A stretch of DNA of 64,000 nucleotides from Stenotrophomonas maltophilia (lineage in GTDB: Bacteria; Pseudomonadota; Gammaproteobacteria; Xanthomonadales; Xanthomonadaceae), in NCBI GenBank assembly GCA_009912235.1, contig WNDS01000003.1:124001-188000 (forward strand), in the 5' to 3' direction. Every line of letters starts with the position of its first letter. Within the stretch, counting starts at the first letter, position 1. The translations under genes and the position numbers were made by a program. Below the pieces are notes generated by a model. The model did no database searches. It was not told the DNA's origin and saw only the letters and a list, made by a program, of their open reading frames with translations. This document shows positions 56,493 through 64,000 of the stretch, piece by piece.

Positions 56493-57140
56493 ATGTCCGA
56501 AGCAAAGCGCCTGGCCGCCGAAAAAGCCATCGAGTACGTTGAAGATGGCATGATCGTCGGCGTCGGTACCGGGTCCACCGTGGCCTACTTCATCGATGCG
56601 CTCGCCCGCATCCAGCACCGCATCAAGGGGGCCGTGTCCAGCTCCGAGCAGAGCACCGCGCGCATGCGCCAGCACGGCATCGAGGTGATGGAACTGAACC
56701 ACACCGGCAACCTGTCGCTGTACGTGGACGGCGCCGACGAATGCGACGGCAACAAGTGCCTGATCAAGGGCGGCGGCGCCGCGCTGACCCGCGAGAAGAT
56801 CATCGCCGAGGCCAGCGAGCGGTTCGTCTGCATCGTCGACCCGAGCAAGCAGGTGCCGGTGCTGGGCGCGTTCCCGCTGCCGGTGGAAGTGATTCCGATG
56901 GCACGCAGCCTGGTGGCCCGCCGCATCCGTGACATGACCGGCGGCCAGCCGACCTGGCGCGAAGGCGTGGTGACCGACAACGGCAACCAGATCCTGGACA
57001 TCCACCACCTGCAGATCACCGACCCGGTGGCGCTGGAGCGCGAGCTCAACCAGCTGCCCGGCGTGGTCTGCGTGGGCCTGTTCGCGCGCCGCCCGGCCGA
57101 CGTCGTCATCATCGGCGGCGAACCGCCGATCGTGCTGTAA
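56493..57140 (+). CDS. rpiA: Ribose-5-phosphate isomerase A
   Basis: A 215-residue enzyme that interconverts ribose 5-phosphate and ribulose 5-phosphate. It has [16 protein letters not shown] (near 24), DGADECDG (catalytic Asp, near 81) and [12 protein letters not shown] (near 94). Normal length. 21 bases after the EVE gene. Confidence 0.96.
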   Translation: MSEAKRLAAEKAIEYVEDGMIVGVGTGSTVAYFIDALARIQHRIKGAVSSSEQSTARMRQHGIEVMELNHTGNLSLYVDGADECDGNKCLIKGGGAALTREKIIAEASERFVCIVDPSKQVPVLGAFPLPVEVIPMARSLVARRIRDMTGGQPTWREGVVTDNGNQILDIHHLQITDPVALERELNQLPGVVCVGLFARRPADVVIIGGEPPIVL

Positions 57141-57162
57141 CCCTTCCCACCAGACCCTGACC

Positions 57163-57606
57163 ATGTCGCTGCTGCGTTCGCTGCTGCTGCTCCCCCTGCT
57201 GGCCATCACCGGCTGCGCCACCGATGCCGCCCGCCACTGGGTGGAACTGGATGGCACTCGCTACAAGGTGGAACTGGCCACCAATGACGATACCCGCGCC
57301 CGCGGCCTGATGTTCCGCGACCGCATGCCCGAAGACCACGGCATGCTGTTCGTCCACGACCGCGAGGAAATGCAGGCGTACTGGATGAAGAACACCAAGA
57401 TCGCGCTGGACATCCTGTACTTCGACACTGAGCGCAGACTGGTGAGCCAGCAGCGCGACGTGCCGCCGTGCACCGCCGGCGACATGTGCCCGCCCTACCC
57501 CAGCGGTGGGCCGGCGCGCTATGTGCTGGAACTCAACGCCGGCCAGGCGCACAGGCTGCAGCTCAAGGACGGCACCGAACTTAAGTTCGGCCCGGGCATC
57601 AAGTAA
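57163..57606 (+). CDS. DUF192 family lipoprotein
   Basis: A 147-residue exported protein with lipobox ITGC and acylated Cys18. The DUF192 core is present: RARGLMFRDRMPEDHGMLFVH and AYWMKNTKIALDILYFD, then a final beta-rich part. DUF192 proteins are small envelope or cytoplasmic proteins of unknown function. The second half CPPYPSGGPARYVLELNAG is typical. Followed by a terminator. Confidence 0.88.
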   Translation: MSLLRSLLLLPLLAITGCATDAARHWVELDGTRYKVELATNDDTRARGLMFRDRMPEDHGMLFVHDREEMQAYWMKNTKIALDILYFDTERRLVSQQRDVPPCTAGDMCPPYPSGGPARYVLELNAGQAHRLQLKDGTELKFGPGIK

Positions 57607-57658
57607 GGCCGCCCGGCGGGCGCCGGCCCCGGCCGGCAGCGCGCACCGGGTAGACAAC

Positions 57659-57709
57659 GGGGCCGGCACCCTTCGCCTGCGAAGCGGGTCCAGCCCCGGA
57701 TTTTTTTTT
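57659..57709 (+). terminator. Terminator-like hairpin with a nine-T tract
   Basis: GGGGCCGGCACCC and GGGTCCAGCCCC pair imperfectly with TTCGC-CT-GCGAA at the tip, followed by ATTTTTTTTTA. Confidence 0.8.
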
Positions 57710-57756
57710 ACGCCCTGCCGCTTGAAACCGCCTGCGATTGCCGCCAGTCTGTGGCC

Positions 57757-58602
57757 ATGCAGGGCCCGAACTCTCTCCCCGACTGGGATGCGCTGGGCGA
57801 CCTCGACGACGAGGCGCTGCCGCTGCTGCCGACCGCGCTGCTGATCGCCCGCGACGAATACCCGGACCTGCAGCCGGCCGCCTACGATGCGATGATCCAG
57901 ACCCACGTCGAGCACCTGCGTGCCGAGGTGGAAAGCATCGAGCCCAGCCCGCTGAAGATGGCCGCGATCAACCGCCACCTGTTCGACGAACTGGGCTACA
58001 GCGGCGACCACGACGAGTACTACGACCCGCGCAACAGCTATCTGAACCAGGTGTTCGAACGCCGGCTGGGCAATCCCATCTCGCTGGCGCTGGTGCAGAT
58101 CGAAGTGGCGCGGCGGCTGGGCATTCCGCTGGACGGGGTGTCTTTCCCGGGCCACTTCCTGGTGCGGCTGCCGGTGGACGGCGGCGTGCTGGTGATGGAC
58201 CCGTTCAACGGTGGCCGCCCACTGGACGTGGACGAACTGCGCGAACGCGCACGCTCCCACCTGGGCGGGCAGGACCCGGACGACCAGGTGCTGGCGCAGA
58301 TCCTCGACCCGGCGCCGTCACGCGCGATCCTGATGCGGATGCTGCGCAACCTGCATGGCGTCTACGCCGAAGCCGGGCAATGGGACCGGGCCGCACGCAG
58401 CGCCGACCGCCTGCTGAAGCTGGCCCCGGAACAGGACGACGCACTGCGCGACCGTGGCCTGGCCTACCTGCAGCTGGACTACCTGGCTGGCGCGCGCCGC
58501 GACCTGGGCCGCTACCTCACCCGCAACCCCACCGCCAGCGATACGCAGTGGCTGCGCGAAAAGCTGGTGGACCTGGGTGGGCCGGTACCGCGGCTGCACT
58601 GA
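57757..58602 (+). CDS. SirB1 family (transglutaminase-like and TPR) protein
   Basis: A 281-residue protein. The N-terminal transglutaminase-like SirB1 domain has AINRHLFDELGYSGDHDEYYDPRNSYLNQVFERRLGNPISLALVQIEVARRLG (split) and FPGHFLVRLP. The C-terminal half carries TPR-like repeats (QWDRAARSADRLLKLAPE). The Cys of true transglutaminases is replaced. Function unknown. A GTG six bases before the ATG is an alternative start. Confidence 0.85.
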   Translation: MQGPNSLPDWDALGDLDDEALPLLPTALLIARDEYPDLQPAAYDAMIQTHVEHLRAEVESIEPSPLKMAAINRHLFDELGYSGDHDEYYDPRNSYLNQVFERRLGNPISLALVQIEVARRLGIPLDGVSFPGHFLVRLPVDGGVLVMDPFNGGRPLDVDELRERARSHLGGQDPDDQVLAQILDPAPSRAILMRMLRNLHGVYAEAGQWDRAARSADRLLKLAPEQDDALRDRGLAYLQLDYLAGARRDLGRYLTRNPTASDTQWLREKLVDLGGPVPRLH

Positions 58603-58613
58603 GGGTGCCCGGT

Positions 58614-58634
58614 GTGCGGACGAACGGTCCGCAC
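58614..58634. terminator. Hairpin between convergent genes
   Basis: GTGCGGAC-GAACG-GTCCGCAC stem between sirB1-like and rubredoxin genes. No strong U-tract. Confidence 0.4.
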
Positions 58635-58662
58635 CTGCCGTCATCAACCGCGGCCACCCTCG

Positions 58663-58854
58663 TCAGCCGACCTCGACCATCTCGAAATCGTCCTTGGTCA
58701 CGCCGCAGTCCGGGCAGGTCCAGGTCTCGGGAATGTCTTCCCAGCGCGTGCCGGGGGCGATGCCCTCGTCCGGCAGGCCCTCGGCTTCGTGGTACAGGAA
58801 ACCGCAGACCACGCACATCCAGGTGCGGAAGGTGGTGGGGCTGGCATCGCTCAT
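58663..58854 (-). CDS. Rubredoxin
   Basis: A 63-residue single-iron redox protein. The four cysteine ligands are Cys14/Cys17 (CVVCG) and Cys47/Cys50 (CPDCG). It carries electrons to oxygen-reducing or alkane-oxidising enzymes. The start at 58854 leaves a standard N-terminus, and a longer ATG at 58920 would overlap the thiE promoter. Divergent from thiE. Confidence 0.94.
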   Translation of the reverse strand: MSDASPTTFRTWMCVVCGFLYHEAEGLPDEGIAPGTRWEDIPETWTCPDCGVTKDDFEMVEVG

Positions 58855-58922
58855 TGGATAATCACGGCTGACCTTTCTGGCCGCCCATTGTCCCACCGCG
58901 GCCACGCAACCGGTAGCCATCG

Positions 58923-59582
58923 ATGACCCTTGCCCCCGCCACGCCCCGCGGCGTCTACCTGATCACCCCGGACGAACCGGACACCGCCCGCCTGCTGGCA
59001 CGCACCGCACCGCTGCTGGCCCACGGCGCCACCTGGCTGCAGTACCGCAACAAGGTGGCCGACGCGGCACTGCGCCGCGAGCAGGCGCACGCCCTGCAGG
59101 CGCTGTGCGTGCAGCACGGCGTGCCGCTGATCATCAACGATGACGCCGCGCTGGCGCTGGCGGTGGGTGCCGCCGGTGCGCACCTGGGCGAGGATGATGG
59201 CGAAATCGCCGCCGCACGCGCCCTGCTCGGCCCCGACGCGCTGCTCGGCGCGTCCTGCTACGACGAACTGGCGCTGGCCGAGCGCGCGGTGCCGGCCGGC
59301 GCCAGCTACGTGGCCTTCGGCGCGTTCTTCGCCACCACCACCAAGATCACCAGCCACCGCGCCACGCCCGACCTGCTGCGGCGCAGTGCCGCACTGGGCG
59401 TGCCGCGGGTGGCCATCGGCGGTCTGACGCCGGACAATGTCGGTCCGCTGATCGCCGCCGGTGCCGACCTGCTGGCGGTCATCAGCAGCGTCTACGCCGC
59501 CGCCGACCCGGTCGCCGCCCAGCGCGCCTACCTTGACCAGTTCCCACCGGCGCAGGCCGGCACAGCCCAGGACACCCCATGA
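58923..59582 (+). CDS. thiE: Thiamine-phosphate synthase
   Basis: A 219-residue TIM-barrel enzyme that joins the pyrimidine and thiazole halves of thiamine. It has QYRNKVAD (near 40), [24 protein letters not shown] (near 75) and [29 protein letters not shown]. An ATGA overlap links it to hemL. No thiamine riboswitch was seen in the 68 bases upstream. Confidence 0.95.
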   Translation: MTLAPATPRGVYLITPDEPDTARLLARTAPLLAHGATWLQYRNKVADAALRREQAHALQALCVQHGVPLIINDDAALALAVGAAGAHLGEDDGEIAAARALLGPDALLGASCYDELALAERAVPAGASYVAFGAFFATTTKITSHRATPDLLRRSAALGVPRVAIGGLTPDNVGPLIAAGADLLAVISSVYAAADPVAAQRAYLDQFPPAQAGTAQDTP

Positions 59583-60868
59583 ACCACGACCAGTCCCACG
59601 CCCTGTTCACCCGCGCACAGGCCCTGCTGCCGGGCGGCGTCAATTCACCGGTCCGGGCGTTCAAGTCGGTCGGCGGCGAGCCGTTCTTCGTCGAGCGCGC
59701 CGACGGCGCCTACCTGTACGACGTCGATGGCAACCGCCACATCGATTACGTCGGTTCGTGGGGCCCGATGATCGTCGGCCACAACCACCCGGCCGTGCGC
59801 CAGGCGGTGAAGCGCGCCATCGACAACGGCCTCTCCTTCGGTGCGCCGTGCGCGGCCGAGGTGACCATGGCCGAGACCATCACCCGCCTGGTGCCCTCGT
59901 GCGAGATGGTGCGCATGGTCAATTCGGGTACCGAGGCCACGCTGTCGGCGATCCGCCTGGCGCGCGGCGCCACCGGTCGCAACCGCATCGTCAAGTTCGA
60001 AGGCTGCTACCACGGCCACGGCGATTCGTTCCTGGTGAAGGCCGGCAGCGGCATGCTGACCCTGGGCGTGCCGACCTCGCCGGGCGTACCGGCTGGCCTG
60101 AGCGAATTGACCCTGACCCTGCCCTACAACGATTTCGAGGCGGCCACCGCGCTGTTCGAGGCGCAGGGCAGCGACATCGCCGGCCTCATCATCGAACCGG
60201 TGGTGGGCAACGCCAACTGCATTCCGCCGCGCGAGGGCTACCTGCAGCACCTGCGCGCCCTGTGCACCCAGCACGGCGCGCTGCTGATCTTCGATGAAGT
60301 GATGACCGGCTTCCGCGTGGCCCTGGGCGGTGCGCAGGCGCACTACGGCATCACACCGGACCTGACCACCTTCGGCAAGATCATCGGCGGCGGCATGCCG
60401 GTGGGTGCCTATGGCGGCCGCCGCGAGCTGATGCAGCAGATCGCCCCGGCCGGCCCGATCTACCAGGCCGGTACGCTCAGCGGCAACCCGGTGGCGATGG
60501 CGGCGGGCCTGGCCATGCTGGAACTGGTCTCGCAGCCCGGTTTCTATGCCGACCTGGCCGCGCGCACCGCGCGCCTGTGCGCGGGCCTGGAAGCGGCCGC
60601 CGCCGAAGCCGGCGTGGCGGTCACCACCAACCAGGTGGGTGCGATGTTCGGCCTGTTCTTCACCGATGAGAAGGTGGACACCTACGCGCAGGCCACGGCG
60701 TGCGATACCGCCGCGTTCAACCGCTTCTTCCACGCGATGCTGGAACAGGGTGTGTTCCTGGCGCCGTCGGCCTACGAGGCCGGTTTCCTGTCCAGCGCGC
60801 ACGACGACGCCGTGATCGAGGCGACGCTGGCCGCCGCACGCGTGGCGTTCAAGGTGGCCAAGGGCTGA
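59579..60868 (+). CDS. hemL: Glutamate-1-semialdehyde 2,1-aminomutase
   Basis: A 429-residue PLP enzyme that makes 5-aminolevulinate for haem. It has [52 protein letters not shown] and the PLP lysine Lys267 in [17 protein letters not shown]. Complete. It follows thiE by a four-base overlap, a common pairing in xanthomonads. Confidence 0.97.
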   Translation: MNHDQSHALFTRAQALLPGGVNSPVRAFKSVGGEPFFVERADGAYLYDVDGNRHIDYVGSWGPMIVGHNHPAVRQAVKRAIDNGLSFGAPCAAEVTMAETITRLVPSCEMVRMVNSGTEATLSAIRLARGATGRNRIVKFEGCYHGHGDSFLVKAGSGMLTLGVPTSPGVPAGLSELTLTLPYNDFEAATALFEAQGSDIAGLIIEPVVGNANCIPPREGYLQHLRALCTQHGALLIFDEVMTGFRVALGGAQAHYGITPDLTTFGKIIGGGMPVGAYGGRRELMQQIAPAGPIYQAGTLSGNPVAMAAGLAMLELVSQPGFYADLAARTARLCAGLEAAAAEAGVAVTTNQVGAMFGLFFTDEKVDTYAQATACDTAAFNRFFHAMLEQGVFLAPSAYEAGFLSSAHDDAVIEATLAAARVAFKVAKG

Positions 60869-60915
60869 GGTCTGTCATGCCGCGTGCCGGCGTTGGTCGG
60901 CACGTGGGCATGGCG

Positions 60916-61075
60916 CATCCACGCATGGCGTGGATCTACAAAAGCGTGCATCGCGGATACGTCGGCGCCGGCGCTGCGCCCTTGGTAGCGTATCCACGCA
61001 TGGCGTGGATCTATAAAAGCGTGCATCGCGGATGCATCGGCGCTGGCGGTAGGTGCCGACCTTGGTCGGCACGTG
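60916..61075. repeat. Cluster of SMAG-type hairpins with a 75-base duplicated unit
   Basis: The segment TCCACGCATGGCGTGGATCT begins at 60918 and again at 60993 (period 75), each followed by an AAAAGCGTGCATCGCGGAT stretch. A third palindrome GTGCCGACC-TT-GGTCGGCAC lies near 61053. GTAG and CTAC ends are recognisable. Confidence 0.75.
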
Positions 61076-61107
61076 GGCATCGCGTGGATCTACACATGCA
61101 CGTGGGC

Positions 61108-61557
61108 TCACCCGAAAACGAACGTGCCCTTCATCATCGCGAAGTGGCCGGGGAACGAGCAGAAGAACGTGTAGTCACCGCCCTTTTGCAGGCCCTTGGT
61201 GGAAAACCGCACGCGTGCGGTCTCACCGCCACCAATGACCTGGGTGTGCGCCAGCGCGCGCTTGTCGCCCTTGGGCAGATAACTGTCGGCAATGCCGGTG
61301 CGCATGCCGGCCAACGCCACCAGCTGGTAATCGGCGGCGCGGGTCAGCACCCAGTTGTGGCCCATCGCCGTGGCCGGCAGCTTGCCGGTGTGGCGCAGGG
61401 TCAGGTCGACCTCGCTGCAGTCGGCGGCGATCCTGATCTGCTTGCTGCTGAAGCTCATCTGGTCGGTGCTGTCGATGGCCGCCGCGCGCACACGCGCCAT
61501 CGCCGAAGGTGCCACCATCATCGCGCCCAGCCCCAGGGCCGCCATCCAAGCCTTCAT
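61108..61557 (-). CDS. azu: Azurin-like periplasmic blue copper protein
   Basis: A 149-residue precursor: signal peptide MKAWMAALGLGAMMVAPSAMA, then a mature protein with azurin segments DQMSFSSKQI, MGHNWVLT and FFCSFPGHFAMMKGTF. Copper ligands His67, Cys133, His138 and Met142 have azurin spacing. One of the two cysteines that form the azurin disulfide (near the mature N-terminus) is missing; Cys47 remains. It transfers electrons in the periplasm. AGGAG lies eight bases upstream of the start at 61557. Confidence 0.92.
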   Translation of the reverse strand: MKAWMAALGLGAMMVAPSAMARVRAAAIDSTDQMSFSSKQIRIAADCSEVDLTLRHTGKLPATAMGHNWVLTRAADYQLVALAGMRTGIADSYLPKGDKRALAHTQVIGGGETARVRFSTKGLQKGGDYTFFCSFPGHFAMMKGTFVFG

Positions 61558-61680
61558 CGTTGCGTCTCCTGCAGGTTCAACGCTCATTCTAGGCAGCGTC
61601 GCGCGCCGCCAGCTGCGACCGTCTGTCGCACGGGCGCAACGGGGTTTCCGCGCCATCCCCACCGATGGCATGCTCGGGCG

Positions 61681-62279
61681 ATGCGGATCGACCTGTTGCT
61701 GCTGGATGTGAACGGCGTGCTGGTGCAGTACAAGCGCGCAGCGCGTGCTGCATCTTGCGCGCGCACTGGGCGTCAGCGTCGCAGCCGTGCAGGCGGCGCT
61801 GTATGACAGCGGTCTTGAAGCAGCGCATGACAGCGGCGCGCTGGATGGCCCGACCTACCTGGCGCAGCTGGGCGCGCTGCTGGGCTGCCACGTGGATGTA
61901 CCGGCCTGGACCGCCGCACGGCAGGCCGCCAGCCACCCGCAGCAGGCGGTGCTGCAGCGCCTGCAGACCCTGCAGGTGCCACTGGCGGTGTTGACCAACA
62001 ACGGCGCGCTGATGGCGCAGGCGCTGCCCATGCTGTTGCCCGGGCTGTTCCCCGCACTGCAGGGACGCGTGTTCTGCAGCGCCGGCGGCGACCTGCGCAA
62101 ACCCCACCCTGCGGTGTTCCAGCACGTACTGGCGGTGCTGGGCGTGGCGCCGGCGCACACCCTGTTCGTCGATGACCTGTTCACCAATGTACGCGGCGCG
62201 CGCGGCCGGCCTGCACGCGGAGACGGTGTGCGACGGGCGTGGGTTGGGCAGGGTGTTGAAGCGTTACGGTGTGCGCTGA
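61681..62279 (+). pseudogene. HAD-superfamily hydrolase with two frameshifts
   Basis: Starts MRIDLLLLDVNGVLVQY (HAD motif I variant DVNGV). A one-base insertion near 61734-61745 shifts the frame, after which VLHLARALGVSVAAVQAALYDSGLEAAHDSG continues with LTNNGAL (motif II), KPHP (motif III) and TLFVDDLFTNVRGAR (motif IV). A second shift near 62196-62206 (loss of two bases in a GC-alternating run) is needed to reach ETVCDGRGLGRVLKRYGVR and the stop at 62279. Intact it would be about 200 residues, of the YihX-like type. Confidence 0.7.
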
Positions 62280-62282
62280 TCC

Positions 62283-62321
62283 GGGGTCAGAGCCCTCTCC
62301 CCCGGAGAGGGCTCTGACCCC
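62283..62321. repeat. Perfect 18-bp-arm palindrome of the GGGGTCAGAGCC class
   Basis: GGGGTCAGAGCCCTCTCC and GGAGAGGGCTCTGACCCC enclose only three bases, directly between the HAD and argD genes. Compare the copies near 5.06 and 40.2 kb. It may terminate both convergent transcripts. Confidence 0.8.
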
Positions 62322-62341
62322 GACGTCAACCCAGCCCCGGC

Positions 62342-63568
62342 TCAGCGTGCCGCGATGAAGGCGACGATCGCCGCGCGCAGGCGCTTGAGGCCTTCGGCCA
62401 CTTCTTCGTCGGTGATGTTCAGCGACGGCACGAAGCGCAGCACGTCCGGACCGGCCTGCAGGCTGAGCAGGCCCTGCGCAGCGGCGTGGTCGAGGATGGC
62501 ACCGGCCTGGCCGGCGAAGGCCGGGCTCAGCACCGCACCCAGCATCAGGCCGCGGCCCCGCACCTGGCTGAAGATGTTGAACTCGGCGTTGAGGCGGTCG
62601 AAGCCTTCATGCAGCGCGCGCGACTGGCGGCTGACGTTGCTGGCGATCTCGCTGCTGGTCAGCTTGCGCAGCGCCACACGGGCCACTGCGGCAGCCAGCG
62701 GGTTGCCGCCGAAGGAGGTGCCGTGGGCGCCGAACTGCATCACCTCGGCCACCTTCGGGCCGGCCAGCATGGCGCCGATCGGGAAGCCGCCGCCCAAGGC
62801 CTTGGCCAGGGTGACGATGTCCGGCACCACGCCGTCCTGCCAGTGCGCGAACAGCGTGCCAGTGCGGCCCATGCCGGTCTGGATCTCATCGAGCACCAGC
62901 AGCGCGTCGTGGCGGTCGCACAGCTCGCGCACGCGCTGCAGGAAGCCGCTCTTGGCCGGCATCACGCCACCCTCGCCCTGGATCGGCTCGAGCATCACCG
63001 CCGCCACGTCGCCGGCGGCCATCGCGGTTTCCAGCTGGGTTTCATCGTTGAAGTCGATGTAGCGGAAGCCGCCGGGCAGCGGCTCGTAGCCGGCCTGGTA
63101 CTTGGGCTGGGCGGTGGCGGTCAGCGCGCCCATGGTACGCCCGTGGAAACTGCCGCGGAAGGTGACGATGACGCGCTTGTCGGCTGCGCGGCCGTGGCTG
63201 GAGGCCCACTTGCGCACCAGCTTGATCGCCGCCTAGTTGGCTTCGGCGCCGGAATTGCACAGGAACACGCGCTCGGCGAAGCGGCTGGCCTTCACCAGTT
63301 CTTCGGCCAGATGCAGCGGCGGCGCGCTGTAGAACACGTTGCTGGTGTGCCACAGCTTGCCGGCCTGCTCGACCAGCGCGGCCACCAGGTCCGGGTCGTT
63401 GTGGCCCAGGCCGCACACGGCGATGCCGGCGGCCAGGTCGATGAATTCACAGCCCTGCGAATCCCACACGCGGGCGCCCTGGCCGCGCTCCAGCACCACC
63501 TGGCGCGGCTGGTACACCGGCAGGTAATAGTGGGAAAGGGAGATCTGCGGATCGGTGGCGGCGGTCAT
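62342..63568 (-). pseudogene. argD: Acetylornithine aminotransferase with an in-frame amber stop
   Basis: The reading frame from 63568 (MTAATDPQISLSHYYLPVYQ) gives the expected N-terminus through RVFLCNSGAEAN, then TAG at 63235-63233, then AAIKLVRKWASSHGR continuing in the same frame to 62342. GAEAN-E-AAIK is the normal family sequence, so one G-to-T change (GAG to TAG) explains the stop. The remaining 290 residues hold LVLDEIQTGMGRTGT and the PLP lysine in TLAKALGGGFPIGAML. Full length would be 408. ArgD acts in arginine and lysine synthesis. Confidence 0.85.
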
Positions 63569-63633
63569 GGCGGTCTGGCTGGGCGGGTAGAACCCCCATT
63601 CTCGCGCCAGTACCCCTGCGGCACAATGGACCC

Positions 63634-64000
63634 ATGCGACCGTTTTCAGCCCCCCAGCTGAACCCCGCCACCGACACCGGCTGGCGCCGCTACTGGTTCG
63701 ACATCATCTACCGGAACGACACCCGGCCCTCGCGCAACTTCGACCTGCTGCTGGTGGTGGCCATCATCGCCAGCGTGGTGACGGTGATGATCGACAGCGT
63801 GCAGCACCTGCACCTGCGCTGGGCCGATGGGCTGTACGTGGTCGAGTGGGCCTTCACCGTGATGTTCACGCTAGAGTACCTGCTGCGCCTGGCGGTGGTC
63901 AAGCGCCCGCTGCGCTATGCGGTCAGCATCTGGGGCATCATCGACCTGCTGGCGATCCTGCCCGCCTACCTGTCGCTGTTCGTGCCCGGCGCGCAGAGCC
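63634..64000 (+). CDS. Voltage-sensor cation channel (Ion_trans family), 5' part
   Basis: A partial gene (122 residues so far) starting MRPFSAPQLNPATDTGWRRY at 63634 and open at the window end. It has helices of a voltage-sensor domain: NFDLLLVVAIIASVVTVMID (S1-like), VVEWAFTVMFTLEYLLRLAV (S2-like, with Glu in EYLLR) and SIWGIIDLLAILPAYLSL (S3-like, with Asp). The S4 and pore lie outside. The call of a potassium channel fits such proteins in Xanthomonadaceae. Divergent from argD. Confidence 0.85.
   Translation, partial: MRPFSAPQLNPATDTGWRRYWFDIIYRNDTRPSRNFDLLLVVAIIASVVTVMIDSVQHLHLRWADGLYVVEWAFTVMFTLEYLLRLAVVKRPLRYAVSIWGIIDLLAILPAYLSLFVPGAQS

Noticed and set aside
58855..58922. Thiamine riboswitch before thiE
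   Set aside because: The gap is only 68 bases, with no CTGAGA-type core.

Overview
The window reads as chromosomal DNA of a high-GC gammaproteobacterium of the Xanthomonadaceae, most probably the Stenotrophomonas maltophilia group. The evidence is gene content and order (pilMNOPQ beside mrcA, thiE-hemL-azurin, spoT-rpoZ-gmk-yicC) and many short palindromes that open with GTAG and close with CTAC, the form of the SMAG repeats described for S. maltophilia. No tRNA, rRNA, CRISPR array, insertion sequence or prophage was seen. The one structural RNA is 6S RNA, in its usual place between zapA and the 5-formyl-THF cyclo-ligase gene.

Layout. 1-6.5 kb: the edge of a BlaI/MecI-type repressor gene with a palindromic operator, an acetyl-CoA hydrolase/transferase family gene, a frameshifted NADAR gene, tkt and a dicarboxylate/amino-acid symporter. 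6.5-13.4 kb: a six-gene moxR-bat operon with four-base stop/start overlaps. 13.5-21.3 kb: pilMNOPQ (type IV pilus alignment complex and secretin) divergent from mrcA (PBP1A). 21.4-34.4 kb is the accessory part: a conserved orphan gene, a compact three-gene cassette encoding two small membrane proteins and a TIR-like protein, a 4.4-kb trimeric autotransporter gene whose signal region is out of frame at a C7 tract, a CS1-type (alternate) chaperone-usher pilus operon, and a tiny winged-helix regulator divergent from the pilin.

34.4-64 kb is mostly housekeeping: gltA, rpmE2, a nucleoside hydrolase, recG, ridA, spoT, rpoZ, gmk, yicC, then rph-VOC-rdgB-hemW, a DUF1631 gene broken by a stop codon plus a PilZ gene, two M24 peptidase genes (one frameshifted), ygfB, zapA, 6S RNA, cyclo-ligase, EVE protein, rpiA, DUF192 lipoprotein, SirB1-like protein, rubredoxin, thiE, hemL, azurin, a broken HAD gene, argD broken by a stop codon, and the start of a voltage-sensor cation channel.

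Notable overall: seven coding units deviate from the expected reading frame (NADAR, pilN/pilO, the yadA-like adhesin, DUF1631, the PepQ-like gene, HAD, argD). They are a mixture of small indels and point nonsense changes, so the sequence is either imperfectly polished or the strain carries many recent lesions. Each claim about a broken gene should be read with that in mind.
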